Positions 1 to 6,036 of a stretch of 16,270 bases of DNA are shown piece after piece. The translations under genes and the position numbers were made by a program. Source of the stretch: an uncultured Agathobacter sp. (GTDB lineage Bacteria > Bacillota > Clostridia > Lachnospirales > Lachnospiraceae); NCBI GenBank assembly GCA_910587655.1, contig CAJUND010000048.1, forward strand, positions 1-16,270, given 5' to 3'. Numbering within the stretch: position 1 is the first letter of the stretch; each line of letters begins with the position of its first letter. The notes beneath the pieces are model-generated. The model was not told the origin of the DNA. It did not search any database and saw only the letters and a list, made by a program, of their open reading frames with translations.

Positions 1-53
1 AGAGCAACCGGCTCATAACCGGTCGGTCCTGGGTTCGAGTCCCCGATGGTCCA
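1..53 (+). tRNA. tRNA-Met (CAT), 5' end cut by window
   Basis: This is the 3' part of a tRNA. The anticodon stem ACCGG/CCGGT (7-11, 19-23) encloses a loop with anticodon CAT at 14-16. The T loop TTCGAGT is at 34-40 and the 3' acceptor strand ATGGTCC at 46-52, with discriminator A53. CCA is not encoded, since CTG follows. The 5' acceptor strand lies outside the window. A CAT anticodon could also be a lysidine-modified tRNA-Ile2; elongator Met is preferred but not proven. Confidence 0.85.
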
Positions 54-101
54 CTGCCATGAGGAGATTTCCTTGTGTCTAATTTTTAGTCAGAATAATC
101 T

Positions 102-175
102 GGCCCAGTGGCTCAGTTGGTTAGAGCGCCGCCCTGTCACGGCGGAGGTCACGGGTTCGAGTCCCGTTTGGGTCG
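102..175 (+). tRNA. tRNA-Asp (GTC)
   Basis: A complete cloverleaf. The acceptor strands GGCCCAG (102-108) and TTGGGTC (168-174) pair with terminal wobbles, and the discriminator is G175. Anticodon GTC is at 136-138 within a CCGCC/GGCGG stem. The T arm is ACGGG-TTCGAGT-CCCGT (151-167). No CCA is encoded. It belongs to the tRNA array that ends at the 685-725 terminator. Confidence 0.97.
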
Positions 176-181
176 TGCAAT

Positions 182-248
182 GTAGTCAATCTCTGATTGA
201 CTACCTATGCACTTGCTTTTTGCGAAGCAAAAACTTTTATGCAAGTGC
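182..248 (+). repeat. Two-hairpin repeat element, copy 1
   Basis: Hairpin 1 is GTAGTCAAT (182-190) / ATTGACTAC (196-204) with loop CTCTG. The 4-nt linker CTAT-like sequence (205-208) follows. Hairpin 2 has outer stem GCACTTGC (209-216) / GCAAGTGC (241-248), stacked directly on inner stem TTTTTGC (217-223) / GCAAAAA (227-233) with a GAA loop. A 7-nt bulge CTTTTAT (234-240) lies on the 3' side. The same layout recurs at 256-316 and 4795-4859 with different stem sequences. The function is unknown: a mobile MITE-like repeat, a processing signal in the tRNA transcript, or a structured RNA. Confidence 0.75.
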
Positions 249-255
249 ACCATAC

Positions 256-316
256 GGTCAATCACTGATTGACTATCTGCTCATCTGCTTTTGTCAAGCA
301 AACTCTTATGCAGATG
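256..316 (+). repeat. Two-hairpin repeat element, copy 2 (tandem, diverged)
   Basis: This copy lies directly downstream of copy 1. Hairpin 1 is GTCAAT (257-262) / ATTGAC (268-273), loop CACTG, extendable by a G-T pair. Hairpin 2 has outer stem CATCTGC (282-288) / GCAGATG (310-316), inner stem TTTG (290-293) / CAAA (299-302), and a 7-nt 3' bulge CTCTTAT (303-309) that matches CTTTTAT of copy 1. The linker is longer than in copies 1 and 3. A further small hairpin, CAGTC/GACTG (328-340), may be the worn start of a third unit before tRNA-Val. Confidence 0.65.
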
Positions 317-327
317 TATTTTATAAG

Positions 328-340
328 CAGTCGCAGACTG
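328..340 (+). repeat. Short hairpin before tRNA-Val
   Basis: CAGTC (328-332) and GACTG (336-340) pair around loop GCA. It sits where a third hairpin 1 would be expected in the tandem repeat, but no hairpin 2 follows before tRNA-Val. Confidence 0.4.
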
Positions 341-351
341 GTTATTTATAT

Positions 352-424
352 GGGATCTTAGCTCAGCTGGGAGAGCATCTGCCTTACAAGCAGAGGGTCA
401 TAGGTTCGAGCCCTATAGGTCCCA
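352..424 (+). tRNA. tRNA-Val (TAC)
   Basis: A complete cloverleaf. Acceptor GGGATCT (352-358) pairs with AGGTCCC (417-423), with one U-G wobble and discriminator A424. Anticodon TAC is at 385-387 in a CTGCC/GGCAG-like stem. The T loop TTCGAGC is followed by its matching stem. CCA is not encoded. Confidence 0.96.
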
Positions 425-464
425 TTATGTCAGATTTGGATTTCTGATTGTAATATGGCAATTG

Positions 465-481
465 ATTCATTGGGAATGAAT
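465..481 (+). repeat. Hairpin in tRNA-Val / tRNA-Leu spacer
   Basis: ATTCATT (465-471) pairs with AATGAAT (475-481) around GGG. It is a stable short hairpin just before tRNA-Leu and differs in sequence from the two-hairpin repeat. It may help processing of the polycistronic tRNA transcript; that role is inference. Confidence 0.35.
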
Positions 482-488
482 TGCATAT

Positions 489-572
489 GCCGGCGTGGCG
501 GAACTGGCAGACGCGCAGGACTTAAAATCCTGTTGTGGTGACACAGTACCGGTTCGATTCCGGTCGCCGGCA
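489..572 (+). tRNA. tRNA-Leu (TAA)
   Basis: A class II tRNA of 84 nt with a long variable arm. The acceptor GCCGGCG (489-495) / CGCCGGC (565-571) is perfect and the discriminator is A572. The anticodon stem CAGGA/TCCTG (516-520, 528-532) encloses TAA at 523-525. The T arm ACCGG-TTCGATT-CCGGT is intact. CCA is not encoded. Confidence 0.97.
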
Positions 573-603
573 TTGCACTGTAAAAATAGTGCCAAGTGAA
601 TAT

Positions 604-677
604 GTGTGCGTAGCTCAGCTGGATAGAGCACTTGGCTACGGACCAAGGTGTCGGGGGTTCGAATCCTCTCGCGCACG
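604..677 (+). tRNA. tRNA-Arg (ACG)
   Basis: Acceptor GTGTGCG (604-610) pairs fully with CGCGCAC (670-676) using one U-G pair; the discriminator is G677. Anticodon stem CTTGG/CCAAG (631-635, 643-647) encloses ACG at 638-640, whose A34 would be read as inosine. The T loop is TTCGAAT (658-664). It is the last gene of the array, eight bases before the terminator. Confidence 0.97.
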
Positions 678-684
678 TAGTAGG

Positions 685-725
685 AAGATACTGGTAAAAT
701 CAAATGTTTTACCAGTATCTTTTTT
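685..725 (+). terminator. Rho-independent terminator of the tRNA array
   Basis: AGATACTGGTAAAA (686-699) and its exact complement TTTTACCAGTATCT (707-720) form a 14-bp stem, extendable by A685-T721. The 7-nt loop is TCAAATG, and a run of T follows (721-725). Confidence 0.93.
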
Positions 726-777
726 AGGTACGCCTGGCAGCACGCATTGTTAGTCTTTCATAAAAGCATAGGAGGGT

Positions 778-831
778 ATGTTTGACGCCGCGAAAAAACC
801 GCCGGTCGGGGAAATGATGACTCTTCTGTAA
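778..831 (+). CDS. Possible 17-codon small ORF
   Basis: An ATG at 778 opens a 17-codon frame (reads MFDAAKKPPVGEMMTLL) ending in TAA at 829-831. A GGAGGG sequence at 771-776 lies directly upstream, but the gap to ATG is only one or two bases, closer than is usual. The frame sits between the tRNA terminator and the DUF2383 gene in otherwise empty sequence (726-912). I do not recognise the peptide and see no signal sequence. It could be a chance ORF or the remnant of a longer gene. Confidence 0.2.
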   Translation: MFDAAKKPPVGEMMTLL

Positions 832-912
832 TTATATTTGAAAAAATGGATATAACAACAGTAAATTCCAAATACTAACTTAAATTAAAAGGTAAGGGAG
901 ACATGAAAAAAT

Positions 913-1347
913 ATGGTTGAAAAGGATACAATACGGCTGTTACGTGAATGTGATGCAGGAGTAAAAATGGGTGTAAAATCAATGGATGAGGTTCTTGATT
1001 ATATGCATAGTGAGAATTTCAGACAGATACTCATAAACTACAAAAGTGAACATACAAAGCTGGGAAATGAAATACAAACACTTCTGGATAATTATCATGA
1101 TGAAGGGAAAAATCCGAATCCGGTTGCCGCGGGTATGTCATGGGTGAAAACAAATATGAAACTTGCGGTGGATGAGTCAGACCAGACGATTGCTGATTTA
1201 ATGACAGACGGGTGCCATATGGGAATAAAATCTCTGAATAGATATCTAAATCAGTATGAGTCGGCAGATGAGAAGTCAAGGGATTTGGCAAAGAAGCTGA
1301 TTCATCTGGAAGAGGAACTTGCCTCAGACATCAGGGAATATTTATAA
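913..1347 (+). CDS. DUF2383 / PA2169-type ferritin-like four-helix protein
   Basis: A cytoplasmic, all-helical protein of 144 residues with no signal peptide or membrane segment. Its pattern matches the DUF2383 (PA2169) branch of ferritin-like proteins: helix 1 has E12-C13-D14 and continues KMGVKSMDEVLD; a HTKLGNEI segment, a glycine/proline loop around residues 66-74 (GKNPNPVAAG), a second DGCHMGIKSLNRYL half-repeat near 99-112, and a final acidic helix follow. The two similar halves (ECDAGVKMGVKSM / DGCHMGIKSL) suit an internally duplicated bundle. Function in this family is not settled; metal binding or stress roles have been proposed. The start at 913 is the first usable ATG: ATG 903 reads only five codons before TGA. 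The GGGAG at 896-900 lies 12 bases upstream, rather far. The gene appears monocistronic, closed by the 1355-1400 terminator. Confidence 0.8.
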   Translation: MVEKDTIRLLRECDAGVKMGVKSMDEVLDYMHSENFRQILINYKSEHTKLGNEIQTLLDNYHDEGKNPNPVAAGMSWVKTNMKLAVDESDQTIADLMTDGCHMGIKSLNRYLNQYESADEKSRDLAKKLIHLEEELASDIREYL

Positions 1348-1354
1348 TAAAATG

Positions 1355-1400
1355 AAACAGCCATGTTTCTGCATGTTACTGCGGAGCCTGGCTGTTTTTT
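1355..1400 (+). terminator. Rho-independent terminator after the DUF2383 gene
   Basis: AAACAGCCA (1355-1363) pairs with TGGCTGTTT (1389-1397), followed by continuing T's to 1400. The loop is long (25 nt) and may fold further. It lies eight bases after the stop codon. Confidence 0.85.
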
Positions 1401-1527
1401 ATTGTGACAAAAGTCATATATAAATAGGGGCTTTTTTCACTACATGGATTACGCTGGAACTGTTATGATAATCTTAACAGCTAAGAAATTTTTTATTACA
1501 GAAAAGAACATATGAATGGAGGAAACT

Positions 1528-2286
1528 ATGGAAGAGATGATACTTAAAACGACTGAACTGACCAAAAAATACCAGAACAGGGCAGTTGTGGATAATTTAA
1601 ATATTGAAATAAGGAAGGGGGAAATCTTCGGGCTGCTGGGACCAAACGGAGCAGGAAAGAGTACGACACTTAATATGATTTGTTCCATCATACGGCCAAC
1701 GGCAGGAAACATCAGCCTGTTTGGGAAAGATCCCCTGAAGCAGAAAAAGGAAGTGATTCACAAAGTCGGGTATATTCCGCAGGAGCTTGCAATACATGGA
1801 AACCTGAAAGCATGGGAGAATGTGGAATTATTTACATCGCTGTACGGGATTAAGGGTGAAGCCCTAAAAACTGCCGTGGAGGAATCGTTACAGTATGTGG
1901 GGCTTCTTGAGAGAAAGAACGAGTTTGCCAAAAAGTTTTCGGGCGGCATGAAAAGGCGGCTTAATATTGCATGTGCAATCGGACATCATCCGGATTTACT
2001 TATTTTTGACGAGCCGACTGTTGGCATAGACCCGCAGTCAAGAAATTTTATTCTGGAAAAAATTAAGCAGTCAAACAAAAACGGCGCAACGGTTATTTAT
2101 ACGAGTCATTATATGGAGGAAGTGGAGGCTGCCTGCAGCAGGATAGCAATTATGGACAATGGAAAAATTATTGCCTGCGGAACCAGCGAAGAGCTGAAAA
2201 ATCTTGTCACAAACGGAAGTGAAGAGATTACACTGGAGGAAGTGTTTTTGACGCTGACCGGAAAAAAGTTAAGGGATTACACGTAA
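1528..2286 (+). CDS. ABC-2 type exporter ATPase subunit
   Basis: A 252-residue nucleotide-binding subunit of an ABC exporter; it hydrolyses ATP on the cytoplasmic face to drive the two permeases encoded next. Visible motifs: Walker A GPNGAGKST (38-46), Q-loop Q85, signature FSGGM (137-141), Walker B LLIFDEP (157-163) with catalytic E162, and H-loop H194 in TSH. The C-terminal LEEVFLTLTGK is typical of the drug/Na+/antibiotic-export ATPases (NatA/DrrA/YvfR-like). I start at ATG 1528 because GGAGGA at 1518-1523 is correctly spaced for it; an in-frame ATG at 1516 would overlap that RBS. The substrate cannot be read from sequence. A downstream two-component system suggests an envelope-stress or antimicrobial-peptide exporter (inference). 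The upstream stretch 1401-1527 has no clear promoter; TATGAT at 1464-1469 is a weak -10 candidate. Confidence 0.93.
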   Translation: MEEMILKTTELTKKYQNRAVVDNLNIEIRKGEIFGLLGPNGAGKSTTLNMICSIIRPTAGNISLFGKDPLKQKKEVIHKVGYIPQELAIHGNLKAWENVELFTSLYGIKGEALKTAVEESLQYVGLLERKNEFAKKFSGGMKRRLNIACAIGHHPDLLIFDEPTVGIDPQSRNFILEKIKQSNKNGATVIYTSHYMEEVEAACSRIAIMDNGKIIACGTSEELKNLVTNGSEEITLEEVFLTLTGKKLRDYT

Positions 2287-2333
2287 GCGAAAATGGAGGA
2301 AAAGGTTGAAAAATTAAAAACAGGAAGGAGAAA

Positions 2334-2420
2334 ATGCTGCAGGAAATTTTTCAACCTGTATTTGTGACAGGGAAGAGCGCGTCACAAACGACAGAGCCTG
2401 CGGCATGGTACAATAAATGA
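2334..2420 (+). CDS. 28-codon ORF coupled to permease gene
   Basis: A strong Shine-Dalgarno AGGAAGGAG (2322-2330) lies three bases before ATG 2334. The frame runs 28 codons and its stop TGA (2418-2420) overlaps the permease start in the form ATGA (2417-2420). The permease has no RBS of its own, so ribosomes terminating here are the likely source of permease initiation (translational coupling). The peptide has no membrane segment or signal sequence (begins MLQEIFQPVFVTGKSA, ends AAWYNK). An inverted repeat, TTTGTGAC/GTCACAAA, lies within the frame. It may be only a coupling leader, or a small functional protein. I recognise no homologue. Confidence 0.55.
   Translation: MLQEIFQPVFVTGKSASQTTEPAAWYNK
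2361..2388 (+). repeat. Inverted repeat inside the 28-codon ORF
   Basis: TTTGTGAC (2361-2368) is the exact complement of GTCACAAA (2381-2388), with a 12-nt loop. In mRNA it would form a hairpin about 30 bases before the permease start, opened when the small ORF is translated. It could instead be an operator. No T-tract follows, so it is not a terminator. Confidence 0.5.
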
Positions 2421-3508
2421 TTCGGTATTTGATAAAAAATAACCTTAAAATTATGTTCCGGAATAAATGGATTCTGGGGATGATGATTCTTGGTCCGGTG
2501 ATTACAATAGCGATTTTATCCAGTGCTTTTTCTGATTTAATGAAAAAATATGATGGCGTGGATGAATTTCAGGCAGGATACCGGACAGAGGAAGGCAGTG
2601 TGTTTGCGCAATGGACGGATATGGTGAAAGAAACAGGTACAGAAAACGGGATTAAATTTTCTGAATATCCGGAAGGGAAACCGGAGGATGTGATAAAACA
2701 TAATCATCTTGCCGGATTTGTGGTCTTTGAAAAAGACGGTTATACATTGTACAAAAGTGCGGATTATGAAATAGAAGGAATTACGCTGGAGTATTTTTTA
2801 GACTGCATGGCGGGGGAATTTGAAAAGTCTGCAATGCAGTCTGTGATTCCGGTAAATGAGGAGCAGAAAGTAAAACTTTCAGTCCGGAAACTGGAGTATC
2901 TGCCTGCGGTGGATGCAACAGATTATTACGGAATCATTTATATTGTTTATTTTACCTGGATCGGGTTTGTCTGCGCAGCAAATGTGCTGAGCAGTGAGAA
3001 AAAATACGGAATCAGCCGTAAGTACCAGGTGACGGCTGTACCGGGGTTTAAAATGTATCTGAGCAAGTGGCTTCCTGCGGTACTGGTTGTGACGGCAGGA
3101 ATTGCAGTGACAGTGGCTCTTACAGTTCTGCTGTATGGTATTCACTGGGGAAATATTTTTGTATCGGCGGGACTGATTCTGCTGACAATCATGGCTGCGA
3201 CGGCGTTTGGTCTGATGCTTTATTCTGTTTTCCAGAATATGGCACTGACAATTATCGTGTTGTTCATAAGTACATTTGTAATGGGATTTTTTGGCGGAAG
3301 TTTTGAGACATATATGTACTCTGCATGGCCGGAGTCTGTGAAATGTCTTTCGCCCATTTACCATACAAACAGGGCGCTGGTGGAGCTTTCCAGTATGGGA
3401 CACAGTAAATATGCGGTAAGCGCTGTTGTTTATCTGTCAGCAGTTCTTGTTATCAGCACTGCGGTTGCCGTAATATCTGACAGAATGAGAAGGGGAGGAA
3501 AGGCATGA
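2417..3508 (+). CDS. ABC-2 type transporter permease 1
   Basis: A 363-residue integral membrane subunit with ABC-2 layout: one N-terminal helix (about 16-38), a large extracytoplasmic domain (about 40-168), then five helices (about 170-192, 218-242, 246-272, 275-298, 331-354). The soft motif SSEKKYGISRKYQVTAVPGFKMYLSKW (start 192) before helix 3 corresponds to the cytoplasmic coupling region of ABC-2 permeases, which contacts the ATPase. The N-terminus reads MIRYLIKNNLKIMFRNKW, the usual amphipathic start. The ATG at 2417 has no RBS and overlaps the stop of the 28-codon ORF (ATGA). The 3' end overlaps permease 2 by 4 nt. It is probably the heterodimer partner of permease 2 and assembles with the ATPase at 1528. 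Confidence 0.92.
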   Translation: MIRYLIKNNLKIMFRNKWILGMMILGPVITIAILSSAFSDLMKKYDGVDEFQAGYRTEEGSVFAQWTDMVKETGTENGIKFSEYPEGKPEDVIKHNHLAGFVVFEKDGYTLYKSADYEIEGITLEYFLDCMAGEFEKSAMQSVIPVNEEQKVKLSVRKLEYLPAVDATDYYGIIYIVYFTWIGFVCAANVLSSEKKYGISRKYQVTAVPGFKMYLSKWLPAVLVVTAGIAVTVALTVLLYGIHWGNIFVSAGLILLTIMAATAFGLMLYSVFQNMALTIIVLFISTFVMGFFGGSFETYMYSAWPESVKCLSPIYHTNRALVELSSMGHSKYAVSAVVYLSAVLVISTAVAVISDRMRRGGKA

Positions 3509-4770
3509 GAGGATTTTTTACACTGATGAAAATGAATATGAAACTGCTGCTCCGGAATAAGGGTTTTTTGTTTTTTCTTTGTTTTGCGCCGGTGTTGTCT
3601 GCAGCAATTTTAAGTATCAAAACAGATATGGCGCTTTTTGAACAAAAAGCATCACAGAATAAAATAATTGAGCTGGAAAGCTGTGAAAATAAAGTTATCT
3701 ACAATTGTGATGATACCTCCAAGTTTATTATCAAGGTTTATGACGGTTCAAAAACTAAGCTGTCCGAATATCTGTTAAATAGGTTTGCGGCTGCAGGAAT
3801 GTTTTCGGTGTGCAGAAGTGATGTACGTGAAATGACCGAAAAACAGGTGGAAGAGCAGGCAAAAAAAGATGCCTTTGACGACCGGGCAGGTGCGCTGCTT
3901 TATATCAGGAAAGATTTTGATGAGGCTGTTTGGGACGGCAGTTATCAGGATGCGTTAGTCATTTACCAGGTGTCGGATGATGAACGCCGGCAGTATTTTA
4001 TTTCGGAAATATCAGATGTACTGGTGCAGATGCATGCTGTGGCTGAATCCGCGGCAGATGACCCGGATAAAACGGCGGAATTTCTGGCGGATATATCGGA
4101 TAAAATGCCTCAGAAACATGTGGTTAATTTAAGCGGAAAAGATGTGGAACTGACAAGGGAACAGGGAAACTGGAAAGCACTGATTGGATATGCATATGCA
4201 ATTATTACGCTGGGATTTCTGTTCTGCGGCGTCTGCATTGCCTATACGGTGATTGAAGAGCAGAACAATAAAGTATATACGAGGGCGATGCTGTCCAGGC
4301 TTGATGTATGGGGGTATTTCTGTTCGAAATTTGTGATGGTGGTTTTTATTTCCATTGTCCAGACGTTCCTTCTGGGAATCTGTGTTTTTGGGATTCATGG
4401 CGGAGAGTTTGGAATGAACAGGTTTATTTTTCTGTTTATGATTCTGTGTCTTGGACTGGTTTTTGGAACGCTTAGTTTTATGCTCGGTGTTCTGCTGGGG
4501 GATGTGATGAGTGCCAATTATGCAGTGTTTACCCTGTGGAGTATTTCTGCTCTGCTTTCGGGGCTGTATTTTCCCCTGGATACTGCGGCTCCTGCCATCC
4601 GGGCAGCATCCAGCCTGATGCCGCAGCACTGGTTTTTAAAAGCTGCTGAATTATTCCTTGCCGGGGAAAAGGGAGGTTACGCCATTGTGTTTTATGTGAC
4701 GGCGGCTTATCTGATTCTGTGCGTCAGTGTGGGAGGAGTTGGGCTGAAAATGAAACGAAGTGATGTGTAG
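3505..4770 (+). CDS. ABC-2 type transporter permease 2
   Basis: A 421-residue ABC-2 permease with the same plan as its neighbour: N-terminal helix about 20-38, a long extracytoplasmic domain about 40-222 rich in charged residues, and five helices about 225-248, 272-297, 306-332, 337-357 and 390-414. The N-terminus MKMNMKLLLRNKGFLFFL parallels permease 1 (LKIMFRNKWILG). The cytoplasmic EEQNNKVYTRAMLSRLDVWGYFCSK segment (251-275) corresponds to the ATPase coupling helix. The start overlaps the permease 1 stop (ATGA at 3505-3508) and has a good GGGGAGGAAAGG ribosome site. It completes the exporter; the transported substrate is unknown. No terminator separates it from the promoter at 4763-4791. 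Confidence 0.92.
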   Translation: MRGFFTLMKMNMKLLLRNKGFLFFLCFAPVLSAAILSIKTDMALFEQKASQNKIIELESCENKVIYNCDDTSKFIIKVYDGSKTKLSEYLLNRFAAAGMFSVCRSDVREMTEKQVEEQAKKDAFDDRAGALLYIRKDFDEAVWDGSYQDALVIYQVSDDERRQYFISEISDVLVQMHAVAESAADDPDKTAEFLADISDKMPQKHVVNLSGKDVELTREQGNWKALIGYAYAIITLGFLFCGVCIAYTVIEEQNNKVYTRAMLSRLDVWGYFCSKFVMVVFISIVQTFLLGICVFGIHGGEFGMNRFIFLFMILCLGLVFGTLSFMLGVLLGDVMSANYAVFTLWSISALLSGLYFPLDTAAPAIRAASSLMPQHWFLKAAELFLAGEKGGYAIVFYVTAAYLILCVSVGGVGLKMKRSDV

Positions 4771-4791
4771 AGGTGAAAAGTATGGTATAAT
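4763..4791 (+). promoter_or_regulatory. Extended -10 promoter of the two-component genes
   Basis: TGGTATAAT (4783-4791) is a perfect extended -10 element (TGnTATAAT). The -35 position 17 bp upstream (4763-4768, ATGTGT) is weak, as is usual for extended -10 promoters. The predicted start site near 4798 falls at the foot of the repeat hairpin, so the kinase transcript would begin with the two-hairpin element. Confidence 0.65.
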
Positions 4792-4794
4792 TAT

Positions 4795-4859
4795 GTAATG
4801 CCCTGTAAGGGTATTACCTACGCAAACCGTTTTGCGCAGCAAATTTGAATACGGTTTGC
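4795..4859 (+). repeat. Two-hairpin repeat element, copy 3 (5' UTR of kinase)
   Basis: Hairpin 1 is GTAATGCCCT (4795-4804) / AGGGTATTAC (4808-4817) with loop GTA and one G-T pair. The linker is CTAC (4818-4821). Hairpin 2 has outer stem GCAAACCGT (4822-4830) / ACGGTTTGC (4851-4859), stacked directly on inner stem TTTGC (4831-4835) / GCAAA (4839-4843) with loop GCA, and a 7-nt 3' bulge TTTGAAT (4844-4850). This is the same layout as 182-248, with the stems changed in a pairing-preserving way. It lies between an extended -10 promoter and the RBS at 4871-4874. Confidence 0.75.
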
Positions 4860-4882
4860 TCCATAATGCAGGAGACATGGAA

Positions 4883-6022
4883 ATGAAAGAACAGTTTCGG
4901 GAAAATTATTTTCTGGCAGTCCGGACCGGGCTGCTCCTTGCACTGGAAATTTATACTGCCCTGTCACAGTCCATGCCAGGCGGCGAATCAGCAGGAGTGC
5001 TGTTTCTTCTTGCGCTGTTTGCAGGAGCGGTAACAGGCAGGGAACTGGTAAATAAAAAGAAGCGGTGGATATTGTCAGGATTATCGGTTCTGGTGTGGCT
5101 GTTTCTTATTCTGGTGCTGGGAAGGCAGTTTCTGCTGCTGGGAGTTCTGCTGTATTATGAGGGGGGTTCCTGTGTGAAACCGGGATTCCTGTGGTACCTG
5201 GCACCGCTTGCGGCTGTGTGGATTCCGGGCGGTGCAGATATACCGGTACAGATGATGTTTACGGTATTTCTGGGGGTTATTTATTTTCAGCATGATTACG
5301 TGGTTGAATCCTACCGCAGGCAGACGAGGGAGGATACACTTTCAGAGCAGGATTTAAAGAGAAACATGTATGAAAAAGAGCATGAAATGAAGCAGGAAAT
5401 CAGGCGCGGACTGCTGATGGCGGAAAACCAGGTGCTGGAGGAGCGGACACAGCTTTCACAGACACTGCATGACAGGCTTGGACATAATATCAATGGTTCT
5501 GTTTACCAGCTGGAAGCGATTAAGGTTCTGATGGACCAGGAACCGGAAACTGCGAAAAAAATGATTCAGGCGGTTATTGACCAGCTTCGCACGGGGATGG
5601 ATGAAATCCGGGCGATTTTGCGCAGGAAACGTCCAAAGAAGTACCGTATTGCAGTTCTGCAGCTGGAAAAACTCTGTGAGGAATGCAGGCAGAAGGGCGT
5701 GGACGCGGTTCTGGTGACAGAGGGCAGCTTATCCGCAGTTCCGGAAAAATATCTGGAAGTGATACTGGATAATGCATACGAGGCAGTTTCCAATTCACTA
5801 AAATATGCAGACTGCACGAAAATTGATATGAAGATTCATGTGATGAACAGGATGGTAAGATGCAGTATTTCCGATAACGGACGCGGCTGTGAAAAGATAA
5901 CGGACGGTATGGGAATTTCGGGAATGCGTCAGAGGATGCGTACCGTGAATGGGATTTTAAGTTTTGACTCTGAAACGGGATTTACAGTTAATATGCTGCT
6001 GCCGCTGCAGGATGGAACATAA
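4883..6022 (+). CDS. Sensor histidine kinase, NarL/DesK type (HisKA_3)
   Basis: A 379-residue membrane sensor kinase. The N-terminal 135 residues hold about five hydrophobic segments (roughly 11-28, 37-51, 62-79, 81-92, 103-135) with very short loops, so it probably senses within the membrane or via the transporter rather than by an extracellular domain. A coiled-coil stretch (about 140-190) leads to the HisKA_3 motif with phospho-accepting H196 in TLHDRLGHNI. The ATPase domain shows the N-box N304 (EAVSNSLKYA), DNGRG (331-335) and DGMGISGM (341-348). It would phosphorylate the regulator encoded 14 nt downstream. Start: GGAG at 4871-4874 is 8 nt from ATG 4883 and only 2 nt from ATG 4877, so 4883 is preferred. 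A longer reading from TTG 4832 would run through the repeat hairpin and lacks an RBS. Confidence 0.93.
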   Translation: MKEQFRENYFLAVRTGLLLALEIYTALSQSMPGGESAGVLFLLALFAGAVTGRELVNKKKRWILSGLSVLVWLFLILVLGRQFLLLGVLLYYEGGSCVKPGFLWYLAPLAAVWIPGGADIPVQMMFTVFLGVIYFQHDYVVESYRRQTREDTLSEQDLKRNMYEKEHEMKQEIRRGLLMAENQVLEERTQLSQTLHDRLGHNINGSVYQLEAIKVLMDQEPETAKKMIQAVIDQLRTGMDEIRAILRRKRPKKYRIAVLQLEKLCEECRQKGVDAVLVTEGSLSAVPEKYLEVILDNAYEAVSNSLKYADCTKIDMKIHVMNRMVRCSISDNGRGCEKITDGMGISGMRQRMRTVNGILSFDSETGFTVNMLLPLQDGT

Positions 6023-6036
6023 AAGGAGTAACATGG

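Noticed and set aside
182..340. CRISPR-like array in the tRNA spacer
   Set aside because: The repeated parts are hairpins that differ in sequence, units are adjacent without uniform spacers, and there are no cas genes.
46..447. 133-codon open frame across the first tRNA array
   Set aside because: It runs through two complete tRNA genes and the repeat hairpins; the reading is a shadow of non-coding RNA sequence.
1516..1527. ABC ATPase start at ATG 1516
   Set aside because: That ATG overlaps the GGAGG that serves ATG 1528, and has no RBS of its own.
1402..2388. Shared TTGTGAC/GTCA motif before the ATPase (1402-1416) and in the 28-codon ORF (2361-2388)
   Set aside because: The upstream copy has only a 4-bp dyad, so a common operator is too weakly supported to claim.
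4832..4882. Longer histidine kinase start at TTG 4832
   Set aside because: The extension would encode the repeat hairpin and has no RBS; GGAG at 4871 is well spaced for ATG 4883.
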